A stretch of DNA of 50,457 nt from UMGS1370 sp046957575 (GTDB lineage: Bacteria; Bacillota; Clostridia; Lachnospirales; Lachnospiraceae): assembly GCA_046957575.1 (NCBI GenBank), contig JBKUOG010000024.1, forward strand, positions 1 to 50,457, read 5' to 3'. Shown here piece after piece: positions 26,594 through 35,863 of the stretch (within the stretch, counting starts at the first letter, position 1; every line of letters starts with the position of its first letter). The notes beneath the pieces are model-generated. The model made no database searches and was not told the origin of the DNA. It was given only the letters and a program-made list of their open reading frames with translations. The position numbers were made by a program, and so were the translations under genes.

Positions 26594-27156
26594 AAGAATT
26601 AGTAGCAAGAAACCGCTCTTACCGCAGATTTTATCAGAATGAGCGAATCAGCGAAGAGACACTGAAAGAATTAGTAGATTTGGCCAGAATGGCCGGTTCC
26701 ACTGCCAACAGCCAGGCGTTAAAATACCGCCTGGCTGCGGATGAAGAAACCTGTTCCAGGATTTATCCAACCCTTGCCTGGGCAGGCGCTTTAAAAGAGT
26801 GGGACGGACCAGAAGAGGGAGAGCGTCCTGCGGCCTATATTGTGATTTTGTGCGATCAGAGTATTGCAAAAAATAAGATGTGGGACGAAGGAATCGCTGC
26901 CCAGACCATTATGTTAGGCGCTGCAGAAAAGGGATTAGGCGGCTGTATGATTGGAAGCATTAACCGTTCCGGACTGGCAGAGGTGCTGGGACTGGATAAG
27001 GATCGTTATGCCATCAGCCTAGTACTGGCTCTTGGAAAGCCTAAAGAGCAGGTTGTGGTAGTTCCGGTAGGAGAAGACGGCAGCACCACCTATTATAGAG
27101 ATGAAAATCAGGTGCATTATGTGCCAAAGAGAAGTTTGGAAGAAATTCTTTTATAG
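26587..27156 (+). CDS. Nitroreductase family protein
   Basis: A 189-residue FMN-dependent oxidoreductase of the nitroreductase fold. The N-terminal pattern LVARNRSYRRFYQNERISEETLKELVDLARMAGSTANSQALKYR supplies the FMN phosphate and isoalloxazine contacts, with GLGGCMIGSINR in the second half. The physiological substrate cannot be told from sequence. It is translationally coupled to ftsH. Confidence 0.9.
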   Translation: MLKELVARNRSYRRFYQNERISEETLKELVDLARMAGSTANSQALKYRLAADEETCSRIYPTLAWAGALKEWDGPEEGERPAAYIVILCDQSIAKNKMWDEGIAAQTIMLGAAEKGLGGCMIGSINRSGLAEVLGLDKDRYAISLVLALGKPKEQVVVVPVGEDGSTTYYRDENQVHYVPKRSLEEILL

Positions 27157-27160
27157 TTAT

Positions 27161-27215
27161 AAAAAGGAAACCGTTGTCACCCATATAAGAGGGGAGGATA
27201 ACGGTTTCCTTTTTT
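27161..27215. terminator. Bidirectional terminator
   Basis: Perfect 12-bp repeat AAGGAAACCGTT (27164-27175) / AACGGTTTCCTT (27200-27211) with flanking A- and T-runs. It serves the nitroreductase gene and the convergent DUF1846 gene. Confidence 0.85.
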
Positions 27216-27249
27216 GCTGCGTAATCTCTGAAAAATGATTGGACGGTTT

Positions 27250-28728
27250 TTAATGGTAAATCTTTTTATGCTCATAGATGGGCTCGGAGGTCAGCTGAAC
27301 CCCTAATTTTTTGAATATGTTAATGTCTACAGAAGAGAGCATAACAGAGGTGTGGACCTGACAGCCGCGAAGCTTGGAGAGCTGTTCCAATGCAATTTGG
27401 GCATTGCGGTCTGTGGCGGCGCACATGGACAGGGCAATCAGAACTTCATCTGTATGAAGTCTTGGGTTCTTGCTGCCCAGATAATTGGTCTTTAAAGTCT
27501 GAATCGGCTCAATGGCAGAAGGAGCAATTAAATGGGTATCATGAGGAATATTGCCCAGAACTTTGATTGCGTTTAAAAGAAGGGCAGCGGAAGCGCCCAG
27601 CAGGTTGCTGGTTTTGCCGGTAACAATCGTGCCGTCATCTAATTCCATGGCAGCAGCGGGAGCATTAAGCGTTTCAGCCAGCTTTTTGCAGGGGGCAACT
27701 ACAGAACGCATTTCCGGACTGGTTTTTGCCTGCTTCATTAAAAGTTCGATTTTATAAACTTCTTCTCTGGCTGTCTCCTCATGGACCAGGCGGATTAAAG
27801 CCTCATAATACCTGCGGATAATTTCCTGGCGGGAAGCTTCGCAGCAGACCTCATCATCAATGATACAGTTGCCCGCCATATTGACGCCCATATCGGTAGG
27901 GGATTTATAAGGACTTTCCCCGTAAATGCCTTCAAAAATGGCATTTAGAACCGGGAAGATCTCCACATCCCGATTGTAATTGACAGTGGTCTTTCCATAA
28001 GCTTCCAGATGGAAGGGATCGATCATATTTACATCATTTAAATCAGCAGTGGCGGCTTCATAAGCTAAATTAACCGGATGCTTTAAAGGCAGGTTCCAGA
28101 TGGGGAAGGTCTCGAACTTGGCATAGCCTGCTTTGATACCCCGCTTATTTTCATGGTACAGCTGGGACAGACAGGTAGCCATTTTGCCGCTGCCAGGCCC
28201 TGGGGCTGTAATGATTACTAATGGTTTGGTGGTCTCAATATAGTCATTTTTTCCGTAGCCTTCATCACTGACGATTAATGGAACGTTGCTCGGATACCCT
28301 TCAATAATGTAATGGCGGTAAACCCGTATGCCCATGTGTTCCAGCTTGGCTTTAAACTGGTCAGCGCTGGACTGGCCGGAATACTGGGTAATGACAACGC
28401 TGCCCACATACAGTCCTTTGTCTGTATATTCCTGAATTAATCGGAGAACATCTACATCATAGGTAATGCCTAAATCCCCGCGGACTTTATTTTTTTCAAT
28501 ATCTGCAGCGCTGATAGCAATCAAAATTTCAGCCTGATCGGCTAACTGAAGCAGCATCCTAAGTTTGCTGTCCGGCTCAAAACCAGGCAGGACACGGGAG
28601 GCATGGTAATCATCAAAAAGCTTGCCTCCAAACTCCAGGTAAAGCTTATCTCCAAACTGGCCGATCCGTTCCCGAATGTGCTGGGACTGCATTGCAAGGT
28701 ATTTGTTGTTGTCAAATCCGATTTTCAT
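27250..28728 (-). CDS. DUF1846 domain-containing protein
   Basis: A 492-residue conserved cytoplasmic protein. It starts MKIGFDNNKYLAMQSQHIRERI and carries a nucleotide-binding-like loop ITAPGPGSGKMATCLSQLYHE (about residue 190-210), followed by TFPIWNLPLKHPVNLAYEAATADLNDVNMIDPFHLEAYG, a hallmark of the family. The function is not established to my knowledge. The start at 28728 has AGGAG upstream; the open frame extends to 28797 only because the leader is open. It is divergent from the DUF4015 lipoprotein, with a palindrome near its predicted transcription start. Confidence 0.9.
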   Translation of the reverse strand: MKIGFDNNKYLAMQSQHIRERIGQFGDKLYLEFGGKLFDDYHASRVLPGFEPDSKLRMLLQLADQAEILIAISAADIEKNKVRGDLGITYDVDVLRLIQEYTDKGLYVGSVVITQYSGQSSADQFKAKLEHMGIRVYRHYIIEGYPSNVPLIVSDEGYGKNDYIETTKPLVIITAPGPGSGKMATCLSQLYHENKRGIKAGYAKFETFPIWNLPLKHPVNLAYEAATADLNDVNMIDPFHLEAYGKTTVNYNRDVEIFPVLNAIFEGIYGESPYKSPTDMGVNMAGNCIIDDEVCCEASRQEIIRRYYEALIRLVHEETAREEVYKIELLMKQAKTSPEMRSVVAPCKKLAETLNAPAAAMELDDGTIVTGKTSNLLGASAALLLNAIKVLGNIPHDTHLIAPSAIEPIQTLKTNYLGSKNPRLHTDEVLIALSMCAATDRNAQIALEQLSKLRGCQVHTSVMLSSVDINIFKKLGVQLTSEPIYEHKKIYH

Positions 28729-28767
28729 ATGATAAGAAATCTCCTCTTCATGGATGTGAAAGTGTAA

Positions 28768-28805
28768 TGTCATCAACCCTGGGATTGATGACAACAACTA
28801 TTATA
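28768..28805 (-). promoter_or_regulatory. -10 box with overlapping palindrome upstream of DUF1846
   Basis: On the minus strand TATAAT (28805-28800) is followed about seven bases on by an inverted repeat at 28768-28793 with 9-bp perfect arms TGTCATCAA/TTGATGACA. A palindrome placed at the transcription start suggests an operator or a 5' RNA hairpin. No clear -35 box was found. Confidence 0.5.
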
Positions 28806-28896
28806 CCACAATGTAAAAAAGAAACCAGAACTATTTTGAAAAAATGGAAAAATCCATTCAATGTGGGGGCAGAGAGGCCTGAATCTGTCAAAAAGC

Positions 28897-28925
28897 TTGG
28901 CGAATTCCATAAAATGTGGTAGAAT
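28897..28925 (+). promoter_or_regulatory. Probable promoter of DUF4015 lipoprotein gene
   Basis: TTGGCG (28897-28902), 17-base spacer, TAGAAT (28920-28925), 53 bases before the ATG at 28979. Confidence 0.45.
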
Positions 28926-28978
28926 TTACCATAGAGGGTATGGCTGTTAGCAACTTAGAAAGAAAAAGAGGATGTTTT

Positions 28979-30385
28979 ATGAAGAAGACAATCGGATTTC
29001 TGCTTTGTCTCCTGCTTTGTTTTTTATGTCTGGCAGGATGCAGGCGGTATGAGCCTATCATGGATCTGACAGAGACAGCAAACGGACAATCCCAGACGGA
29101 TAAGGACGAAGAGAGCGCTTCAGAGATAGAGACGGACAGCGCTTTACAGAAAGAAACAGATGCCAAAGAGGACTTTTTGGAGTCCGGGGCAGCACAGGAG
29201 GACATGATCTGCATCAGCAATACACCGGAAAGGACGCCGGTAAAAGTAAAGGGGATCTATCTGACAGCCAACAGTGCAGGATCTCCGGAACGGATGGATG
29301 AAATTATCAGTTATCTGGATCAGACAGAGTTAAATGCAGTAGTTATTGATGTAAAAGACGATTTCGGAAATGTTACCTTTGAGATGGACAGCCCTGTGGT
29401 CAATGAAATTGAAGCAGTGAAAACCTACATCAGCGATATGGAAGGATTGGCCGGAAAACTGAAGGAACACGATGTCTACATGATTGCCCGGATTCCGGCA
29501 TTCAGGGATCCGTATCTGGCAGAGAAGAAGCCGGAGTGGTGTTTAAAACTGGCGGACGGCAGCATTTATAAGGACAATAAAGGTCAGGCATGGGTAAATC
29601 CGTACAAAAGGGAAGTGTGGGATTATCTGATAGAGATCGGGAAAAAAGCCGGAGAGGCCGGATTTGATGAGATCCAGTTTGATTATGTCCGGTTTTGTAC
29701 AGAGCGGGGCATGGACGGAGTGATCTTTGAAGAAGCAGATACACAGGGCAGAGACAAGAACCAGATTATTCAGGAGTTTATCCAGTATGCCTATGATGAA
29801 CTGACAAAAGAGGGACTTTTTGTGTCGGCAGACGTATTCGGCACCATTATAAGCAGTCCCACAGATGCCCGGATTGTGGGACAAAATTATGGAGAGATGT
29901 CTTCTTGTCTGGATTATATCTGCCCGATGATTTATCCGTCCCATTATGGAGATGGCAACTTTGGAGTGGACTATCCGGATACCAGGCCCTATGAGACGAT
30001 TCTGGGGGCTTTAAAAGGATCCAGGCAAGAACTGAAAAAGTTTGAAAAAGAAGGAGAGCATCAGGCAGTGGTGCGTCCCTGGCTTCAGGACTTTACGGCT
30101 TCTTATCTGGAACATTATATCCCTTATGGAGATGCAGAAGTTCGGGCCCAGATACAGGCGGTTTATGATGCTGGCTATGATGAGTGGATTTTGTGGAGCG
30201 CAGCTAACCGCTATCACTATGGAGGACTTTTAACGCCGGAGGCAGCGGAGGCAGAAGAGACCGCTATTGCAGAATCCAGAGCAGCTCTTGAAGCAGAGAG
30301 CATTTCGGAGACAGAGACTTTGGATGCTGCAAAGACAGAGACAATCTCCTCAGAGACGGATGTTTCCGGAAATGGAGCAGAATAG
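28979..30385 (+). CDS. Putative glycoside hydrolase lipoprotein (DUF4015)
   Basis: 468 residues with a lipoprotein signal peptide (MKKTIGFLLCLLLC...CLAGC, lipid-modified Cys at about residue 21), an acidic linker, and a TIM-barrel-like DUF4015 domain: VKGIYLTANSAGSPERMDEII, LNAVVIDVKDDFGNVTFEMDS, GFDEIQFDYVRF and SADVFGTIIS. It is expected on the outer face of the membrane, acting on an unknown cell-wall or environmental glycan. The Ser/Glu/Thr-rich tail after residue 420 is low complexity. The ATG at 28979 gives the signal peptide; earlier in-frame starts do not. Confidence 0.85.
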   Translation: MKKTIGFLLCLLLCFLCLAGCRRYEPIMDLTETANGQSQTDKDEESASEIETDSALQKETDAKEDFLESGAAQEDMICISNTPERTPVKVKGIYLTANSAGSPERMDEIISYLDQTELNAVVIDVKDDFGNVTFEMDSPVVNEIEAVKTYISDMEGLAGKLKEHDVYMIARIPAFRDPYLAEKKPEWCLKLADGSIYKDNKGQAWVNPYKREVWDYLIEIGKKAGEAGFDEIQFDYVRFCTERGMDGVIFEEADTQGRDKNQIIQEFIQYAYDELTKEGLFVSADVFGTIISSPTDARIVGQNYGEMSSCLDYICPMIYPSHYGDGNFGVDYPDTRPYETILGALKGSRQELKKFEKEGEHQAVVRPWLQDFTASYLEHYIPYGDAEVRAQIQAVYDAGYDEWILWSAANRYHYGGLLTPEAAEAEETAIAESRAALEAESISETETLDAAKTETISSETDVSGNGAE

Positions 30386-30444
30386 AAAACAGCCAGAAAA
30401 GACAGCAGCTAAAAGGAAAACAACGGGCGAAAGGATGGAGATAG

Positions 30445-30963
30445 ATGGAATATACAGAGCACATTCCAAGACCGGGAGAGATTTACCGCCATTTTAAAGG
30501 TCATCTGTACCAGATTGCGGCAGTTGCAGAGCATACAGAGACAGGAGAAAAACTGGTGATTTATCAGGCTCTTTACGGGGATTTTAAAGTATATGCAAGG
30601 CCGCTTTCCATGTTTAACAGTCCGGTAGATAAAAAGAAATATCCCAATGCTGTGCAGCAGATGCGCTTTCAAAAAGAGGAGATTGGAAAAGGAACAAAAG
30701 AATCAGAGTTAGAATCGGATTTAAAAGACCAGGACGAAGAACGTCCCAATCCGCTTCTCATAGAATTTTTAGAAGCGGAAGATTTGAAAAAACAGTTAGA
30801 AGTGCTAAAGCGCATGAGAGGACATGTGGGGCAGAAAGAACTGGACAGCTTGTATGTAGTGCTGGATTTGCCGCCGTCTGCGGGAGAGCCGGATGGCCAG
30901 TTGTCCTGGCTTATTAAAACACTGGAGACAAGACAAAAGTATGATGGAAGCCGGCTGCGATAA
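30445..30963 (+). CDS. DUF1653 domain-containing protein
   Basis: 172 residues. The N-terminal ~70 residues match DUF1653 (PRPGEIYRHFKGHLYQIAAVAEHTETGEKLVIYQALYG), a small beta domain of unknown function. The second half is an acidic helical region unlike the short single-domain members, so it is an extended form. It lies 59 bases after the lipoprotein gene and 27 before uvrC, on the same strand, and is probably co-transcribed with uvrC. Confidence 0.82.
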   Translation: MEYTEHIPRPGEIYRHFKGHLYQIAAVAEHTETGEKLVIYQALYGDFKVYARPLSMFNSPVDKKKYPNAVQQMRFQKEEIGKGTKESELESDLKDQDEERPNPLLIEFLEAEDLKKQLEVLKRMRGHVGQKELDSLYVVLDLPPSAGEPDGQLSWLIKTLETRQKYDGSRLR

Positions 30964-30990
30964 AAGCCGGCTGTACTTTTAGGAGGACAT

Positions 30991-32871
30991 ATGGTTTTTG
31001 ACATTGAAGAAGAACTAAAAAAGCTGCCGGCTCAGCCTGGAGTATATCTGATGCATGATGCAAAAGACGAGATCATCTATGTGGGCAAAGCAGTAAGCTT
31101 AAAAAACCGGGTGCGCCAGTATTTTCAGAGCAGCCGCAATAAGACAGCTAAAATTGAGCAGATGGTTTCCCGGATTGCCAGATTTGAGTATATTATTACA
31201 GATTCCGAGATGGAAGCTTTGGTGCTGGAATGCAATTTAATCAAAGAATACAGGCCAAAGTACAACACCATGCTAAAAGACGATAAAAGCTATCCCTACA
31301 TTCGGGCAACCATATATGAGGACTATCCAAGACTGCAGTTTGCCAGGACTATGAAACGGGATAAAAGCCGGTATTTTGGGCCTTACACCAGTTCGGGGGC
31401 AGTAAAAGATACTCTGGATTTGGTGTGTAAACTATACCAGATCCGGACCTGCCAGAGAGTGCTTCCCAGAGATGAGGGAAAAGAAAGACCCTGCTTAAAT
31501 TACCACATTAAACAGTGTCAGGCCCCTTGCCAGGGGTATATCAGCAAAGAAGAGTACCGGGCTAATTTTAACCAGGCTCTGGAGTTTTTAAGCGGCAATT
31601 TTGAACCGGTTGTAAAATCTCTGGAAACCAAAATGATGGAAGCTTCTGACAATATGGATTTTGAAAAGGCCATAGAGTATCGGGATTTACTGACCAGTGT
31701 CAGACATGTGGCGCAAAAGCAGAAAATTACCAGCCGCAATATGGAAGACAGGGACATTATCGCCATGGCAAAGGCTGGGGAAGATGCAGTGGTGCAGGTA
31801 TTTTTTGTTCGGGAGGGTAAACTGATCGGAAGGGATCATTTCCGTCTGTCAGTGGCTATGGATGAAGAAAAAGGGGCCATTCTCACCAGCTTTGTCAAAC
31901 AGTTTTACGCAGGAACGCCTTTTATCCCAAGAGAACTCTGGGTGCAGGCGCCCCTGGAAGACGAAGAGATTTTAGTCCAGTGGCTAAGCGCAAAAAGAGG
32001 GCAGAAAGTTCATATTACAGTGCCGCTCAAGGGAGAAAAAGAACGGTTGGTTGAATTGGCGGCTAAAAACGCCTCCATGGTTTTGATTCAGGATTCCGAG
32101 CAGATCAAACGGGAGGAACTGCGGACTATTGGGGCTATGAATCAGGTGGGAAGTTTACTTGGTCTTCCAAAAGTTGGCCGGATGGAAGCCTTTGATATTT
32201 CCAATATCAGCGGTGTGGAGTCGGTAGGCTCCATGATTGTCTACGAAAATGGAAAGCCAAAGCGCAGCGATTACCGGAAATTCCGCATCCGCACTGTCCA
32301 GGGTCCCAACGACTATGCCTCTATGGAAGAGGTGCTGACCAGGCGGTTTTCTCATGGCATTGAGGAAGCCAGAGAATTAAAAGAAAAGGGAATGGATGTA
32401 TCATTTGGAAGCTTTACCCGTTTTCCGGATCTGATTATGATGGACGGCGGAAAAGGCCAGGTCAACATTGCCCTTAAGGTCCTGGAGCAGCTGGGACTTT
32501 CCATTCCGGTCTGCGGCATGGTAAAAGACGATAATCACAGGACCAGAGGACTTTACTATAACAATGAGGAGATCCCCATTGACAGACATTCAGAAGGGTT
32601 CCGGCTGATTACCCGAATCCAGGATGAGGCCCACAGGTTTGCCATTGAATATCACAGAAGTTTAAGAAGCAAAAGTCAGGTAAAGTCGATTTTAGATGAT
32701 ATAAGTGGGATCGGTCCGTCCAGAAGAAAGGCTCTCATGCGGCGCTTTAAGGAAATCGAAAAGATTCAGCAGGCATCTGTGGAGGAATTACTGGATGTGC
32801 CGGGAATGAACCGGCAGGCCGCAGAAGCGGTTTACGAATTTTTCCGAAAACCTGCTTGTCAAACCCCATAG
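30991..32871 (+). CDS. uvrC: Excinuclease ABC subunit UvrC
   Basis: Makes the two incisions in nucleotide excision repair. In 626 residues the N-terminal GIY-YIG nuclease (PGVYLMHDAKDEIIYVGKA, residues about 12-30) is followed by a Cys-containing region (CPCLNYHIKQCQAPC-like), a UVR motif (FEKAIEYRDLL), an RNase H-like C-terminal nuclease (AFDISNISGVESVGSMIVYENG, LIMMDGGKGQV) and paired helix-hairpin-helix motifs at the end. The ribosome site is TAGGAGGAC. Confidence 0.96.
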   Translation: MVFDIEEELKKLPAQPGVYLMHDAKDEIIYVGKAVSLKNRVRQYFQSSRNKTAKIEQMVSRIARFEYIITDSEMEALVLECNLIKEYRPKYNTMLKDDKSYPYIRATIYEDYPRLQFARTMKRDKSRYFGPYTSSGAVKDTLDLVCKLYQIRTCQRVLPRDEGKERPCLNYHIKQCQAPCQGYISKEEYRANFNQALEFLSGNFEPVVKSLETKMMEASDNMDFEKAIEYRDLLTSVRHVAQKQKITSRNMEDRDIIAMAKAGEDAVVQVFFVREGKLIGRDHFRLSVAMDEEKGAILTSFVKQFYAGTPFIPRELWVQAPLEDEEILVQWLSAKRGQKVHITVPLKGEKERLVELAAKNASMVLIQDSEQIKREELRTIGAMNQVGSLLGLPKVGRMEAFDISNISGVESVGSMIVYENGKPKRSDYRKFRIRTVQGPNDYASMEEVLTRRFSHGIEEARELKEKGMDVSFGSFTRFPDLIMMDGGKGQVNIALKVLEQLGLSIPVCGMVKDDNHRTRGLYYNNEEIPIDRHSEGFRLITRIQDEAHRFAIEYHRSLRSKSQVKSILDDISGIGPSRRKALMRRFKEIEKIQQASVEELLDVPGMNRQAAEAVYEFFRKPACQTP

Positions 32872-32891
32872 AAAGCCTGTATACTTATATA

Positions 32892-33042
32892 GTAACTGTT
32901 CAGCCATGCGAAGATTCAGACAGGAAAACTCTTATGAAAACAAGCTTTCAACACTTTTTCCTGTTTGAATCTTCATAGGGCGGACACCCGACGCTTCTTG
33001 TACGCCGCAAGAGGGCAAAAAGATGCAAGGCTGGACTGTTAC
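32892..33042 (-). mobile_element. MITE copy 3 (IS66-like ends, 151 bp)
   Basis: Ends GTAACTGTTCAGCCATGC and GCAAGGCTGGACTGTTAC are flanked by an exact 8-bp duplication CTTATATA (32884-32891 and 33043-33050). The hairpin order is B then A, as in copy 2. Hairpin B has one C-to-T change that leaves a G-U pair. It sits between uvrC and hprK, 45 bases before the hprK start, so it may affect read-through into hprK. Confidence 0.9.
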
Positions 33043-33087
33043 CTTATATACATGTACACAGGCATCAAAAGTAAAGGAGAATGAAGC

Positions 33088-34017
33088 ATGTATGGTGTAA
33101 CGATTACTGAGATTATTAACAAGCTGAATTTGCAGAACATGACCCCTGAGATTGACACAGATAAAATCGTGGTGTCCCATCCGGACGTGAACCGCCCGGC
33201 GCTTCAGCTCACTGGATTTTTTGAGCATTTTGATAATGAACGTGTTCAGATTATCGGATTTGTGGAACAGGCTTATTTAAATACGCTGACCACAGAGCGC
33301 AAGAGAGAGATTTATGACAGGCTGCTGGCATGTCAGATTCCCTGCCTGATTTACAGCCGCAATATGGGACCGGATAAGGATATGCTGGAGATGGCCAACC
33401 ATTATGGAGTCCCTTGTCTGGTTTCCGGCAAATCCACATCTGATTTGATGGCGGAAGTGATTCGCTGGCTTAATGTAAAGCTGGCGCCCTGCATCAGCAT
33501 CCATGGTGTTCTGGTAGACGTATTTGGCGAGGGCGTTCTGATTATGGGAGAAAGCGGCATCGGAAAAAGCGAGGCTGCTCTGGAACTGATTAAGAGAGGA
33601 CACCGTCTGGTAACTGACGACGTAGTGGAACTGCGGAAAGTCAGCGATGATACCCTGATTGGAAGCGCGCCGGATATTACCCGCCACTTCATTGAACTGA
33701 GGGGCATTGGAATTATTGATGTAAAAACTCTGTTCGGTGTTGAGAGCGTAAAAGATACCCAGTCTATTGACATGGTCATTAAACTGGAAGACTGGAATAA
33801 AGATAAAGAGTATGACAGACTGGGACTGGAGGATCAGTACACAGAATTTTTAGGGAACCGGGTTGTGTGTCATTCCATCCCCATCCGCCCAGGCCGCAAC
33901 CTGGCGATTATTGTAGAGTCTGCCGCAGTAAACCACAGACAGAAAAAGATGGGATATAATGCGGCAAAAGAACTGTACAACCGGGTACAGGCTAACCTTG
34001 GCAAACAAGGGATTTAA
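33088..34017 (+). CDS. hprK: HPr(Ser) kinase/phosphorylase
   Basis: Phosphorylates and dephosphorylates Ser46 of HPr/Crh in response to glycolytic intermediates, controlling carbon catabolite repression. In 309 residues the P-loop is GESGIGKS (154-161), the family signature is EIRGIGIIDV-like (LRGIGIIDVKTLFG), and the acid-sensing strand HRLVTDDVVE is visible. Its likely partner with Ser46 is encoded four genes downstream (36858-37112). A MITE separates it from uvrC. Confidence 0.95.
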   Translation: MYGVTITEIINKLNLQNMTPEIDTDKIVVSHPDVNRPALQLTGFFEHFDNERVQIIGFVEQAYLNTLTTERKREIYDRLLACQIPCLIYSRNMGPDKDMLEMANHYGVPCLVSGKSTSDLMAEVIRWLNVKLAPCISIHGVLVDVFGEGVLIMGESGIGKSEAALELIKRGHRLVTDDVVELRKVSDDTLIGSAPDITRHFIELRGIGIIDVKTLFGVESVKDTQSIDMVIKLEDWNKDKEYDRLGLEDQYTEFLGNRVVCHSIPIRPGRNLAIIVESAAVNHRQKKMGYNAAKELYNRVQANLGKQGI

Positions 34018-34037
34018 AACAGCAAAAGGAGGAAGGA

Positions 34038-34961
34038 ATGGCTGATTTTTTAACAGATTTAATCAAGGCAGCAGGAGGGGCAGACCGGGTACTTGCAAAT
34101 GAACCGATGAAAAAGCACACCACATTTCGGACCGGAGGACCGGCGGCTTATTTTGTTTCTCCCTCTTGTGAACAGGAGATTGAAGCTGTGGCAGAACTTT
34201 GCAGGAAAAGCAGCATGCCCTGTTATATGTTAGGAAACGGGAGTAATCTGCTGGTCAGCGATAAAGGCTATCCGGGAGTGATTCTGTCTACTGCCAAAGG
34301 ACTGGCCGGGATTACAGTAACTGGCAGAAGGATTACAGCCGGTTCCGGCGCTCTTTTGTTTAAGATTGCAAAGACGGCTTTAGAACATTCTCTGACGGGA
34401 CTTGAGTTTGCAGCCGGAATCCCCGGAAGTCTGGGAGGCGCTGTGGTGATGAATGCAGGCGCATATGGCGGAGAGATGAAGCAGGTATTAAAATCGGTCC
34501 GCGTATTGACAAAAGACGGGCAGATAAAAGAGATTCCTGCAGAAGAACTGGAACTTGGATACCGGAAAAGCTGTATACAGAGCAAAGAGTATATTGTGCT
34601 GTCTGCAGAGATTTTGTTAGACAAGGGAGATGCAGGTGAAATCAAGGCCAGGATGGATGAGTATGCGTTAAGGCGCAGGGAAAAACAGCCATTGGAATAT
34701 CCAAGCGCAGGCAGTACCTTTAAACGGCCGGAAGGACATTTTGCAGGTAAACTGATTGAAGAGGCCGGGCTAAAGGGATTTACAGTCGGAGGGGCGCAGG
34801 TGTCGGAAAAGCACAGCGGATTTGTGATTAACCGGGGCGGCGCAGATTCGTCGGATATCTACAGGCTTTGCTGCCAGGTTCAGGAACGGGTAAAAGAAAA
34901 ATTCGGCGTGGAACTGGAAATGGAAGTAAAGCGTCTGGGAGATTTTTCGATTGAAGGCTAA
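34038..34961 (+). CDS. murB: UDP-N-acetylmuramate dehydrogenase (MurB)
   Basis: FAD- and NADPH-dependent reduction of UDP-GlcNAc-enolpyruvate to UDP-MurNAc in peptidoglycan synthesis. In 307 residues (type II MurB), the FAD-binding part shows TTFRTGGPA, LGNGSNLLVSD and GIPGSLGGAVVMNAGAYG. The catalytic Ser is in YPSAGSTFKRPEG, followed by LIEEAGLKGFTVGGAQVSEKHSGF. It continues the hprK-rapZ-whiA cluster with 20-25 base gaps. Confidence 0.95.
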   Translation: MADFLTDLIKAAGGADRVLANEPMKKHTTFRTGGPAAYFVSPSCEQEIEAVAELCRKSSMPCYMLGNGSNLLVSDKGYPGVILSTAKGLAGITVTGRRITAGSGALLFKIAKTALEHSLTGLEFAAGIPGSLGGAVVMNAGAYGGEMKQVLKSVRVLTKDGQIKEIPAEELELGYRKSCIQSKEYIVLSAEILLDKGDAGEIKARMDEYALRRREKQPLEYPSAGSTFKRPEGHFAGKLIEEAGLKGFTVGGAQVSEKHSGFVINRGGADSSDIYRLCCQVQERVKEKFGVELEMEVKRLGDFSIEG

Positions 34962-34985
34962 ACATACATTTGGAGGAGACAGCAT

Positions 34986-35861
34986 ATGAAATTGGTAATC
35001 GTAACTGGAATGTCCGGTGCAGGAAAGACCATTGCATTAAAAATACTGGAAGATTTGGGATTTTACTGCGTGGATAACCTGCCGATTTCATTGGTAGACC
35101 GCTTTGCAGAACTGATTATGGAAAGTTCAGGAGATATCCGCAATGTGGCTCTTGGCATTGACATCCGAAACGGAGAGGAGCTGTCTGGGCTTAATCATAC
35201 CTTAGAGGAATGGAATCGGGATAAGACTCCGTATGAAATCCTGTTTTTAGATGCCGGAGACCGGATTTTAATTAAGCGCTATAAGGAGACCCGCAGAAAG
35301 CATCCATTAGCAGGCGCAGGACGGATTGATGAGGGGATTGCAAAAGAGCGGGAGAGACTGGGATTTTTAAAGGACAAGGCGGATTACATTATCGATACCA
35401 GCCAGCTTCTTACCAAAGAACTGCGTCAGGAACTGGAAAAGATTTTTATTAACCATCAGAATTACCAGAATCTTTTTGTCACAGTCCTTTCTTTTGGGTT
35501 TAAATACGGAATTCCAGCAGATGCAGATATGGTATTTGACGTCCGGTTTCTCCCCAATCCCTACTATGTAGAGGAACTGCGTCAGCACACAGGGGAAGAG
35601 ACGCCGGTTCAGGAGTATGTAAAAAAAGGACAGACAGCAGAAATTTTTTTAGAAAAGGTTTACGATATGCTGGATTTTTTGATTCCCAATTATGTGGCGG
35701 AGGGCAAAAACCAGCTTGTGATCGCAGTGGGATGCACTGGCGGAAAGCATCGATCTGTGACCATTGCCAGGGAGATTTACAGCCGCCTTTTGGCCAAAGA
35801 AGATTTGGGAGTCAAATTAGAGCACAGAGATATTGAAAAAGACAGCAAAAGAAAGGGATAG
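34986..35861 (+). CDS. rapZ: RNase adapter/nucleotide-binding protein RapZ (YvcJ)
   Basis: A 291-residue P-loop protein with Walker A GMSGAGKT (residues 8-15) and the family C-terminal motif AVGCTGGKHRSVTIA. In proteobacteria RapZ controls glmS mRNA through small RNAs; in Firmicutes (YvcJ) it is a nucleotide-binding protein of less certain role. It ends two bases before whiA. The yvcK/glmR gene that sits between rapZ and whiA in Bacillus is absent here. Confidence 0.93.
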   Translation: MKLVIVTGMSGAGKTIALKILEDLGFYCVDNLPISLVDRFAELIMESSGDIRNVALGIDIRNGEELSGLNHTLEEWNRDKTPYEILFLDAGDRILIKRYKETRRKHPLAGAGRIDEGIAKERERLGFLKDKADYIIDTSQLLTKELRQELEKIFINHQNYQNLFVTVLSFGFKYGIPADADMVFDVRFLPNPYYVEELRQHTGEETPVQEYVKKGQTAEIFLEKVYDMLDFLIPNYVAEGKNQLVIAVGCTGGKHRSVTIAREIYSRLLAKEDLGVKLEHRDIEKDSKRKG

Positions 35862-35863
35862 AG

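Noticed and set aside
32932..33228. Minus-strand open frame covering MITE copy 3 and the hprK start
   Set aside because: It is made of MITE sequence plus antisense hprK, with no ribosome site or family.
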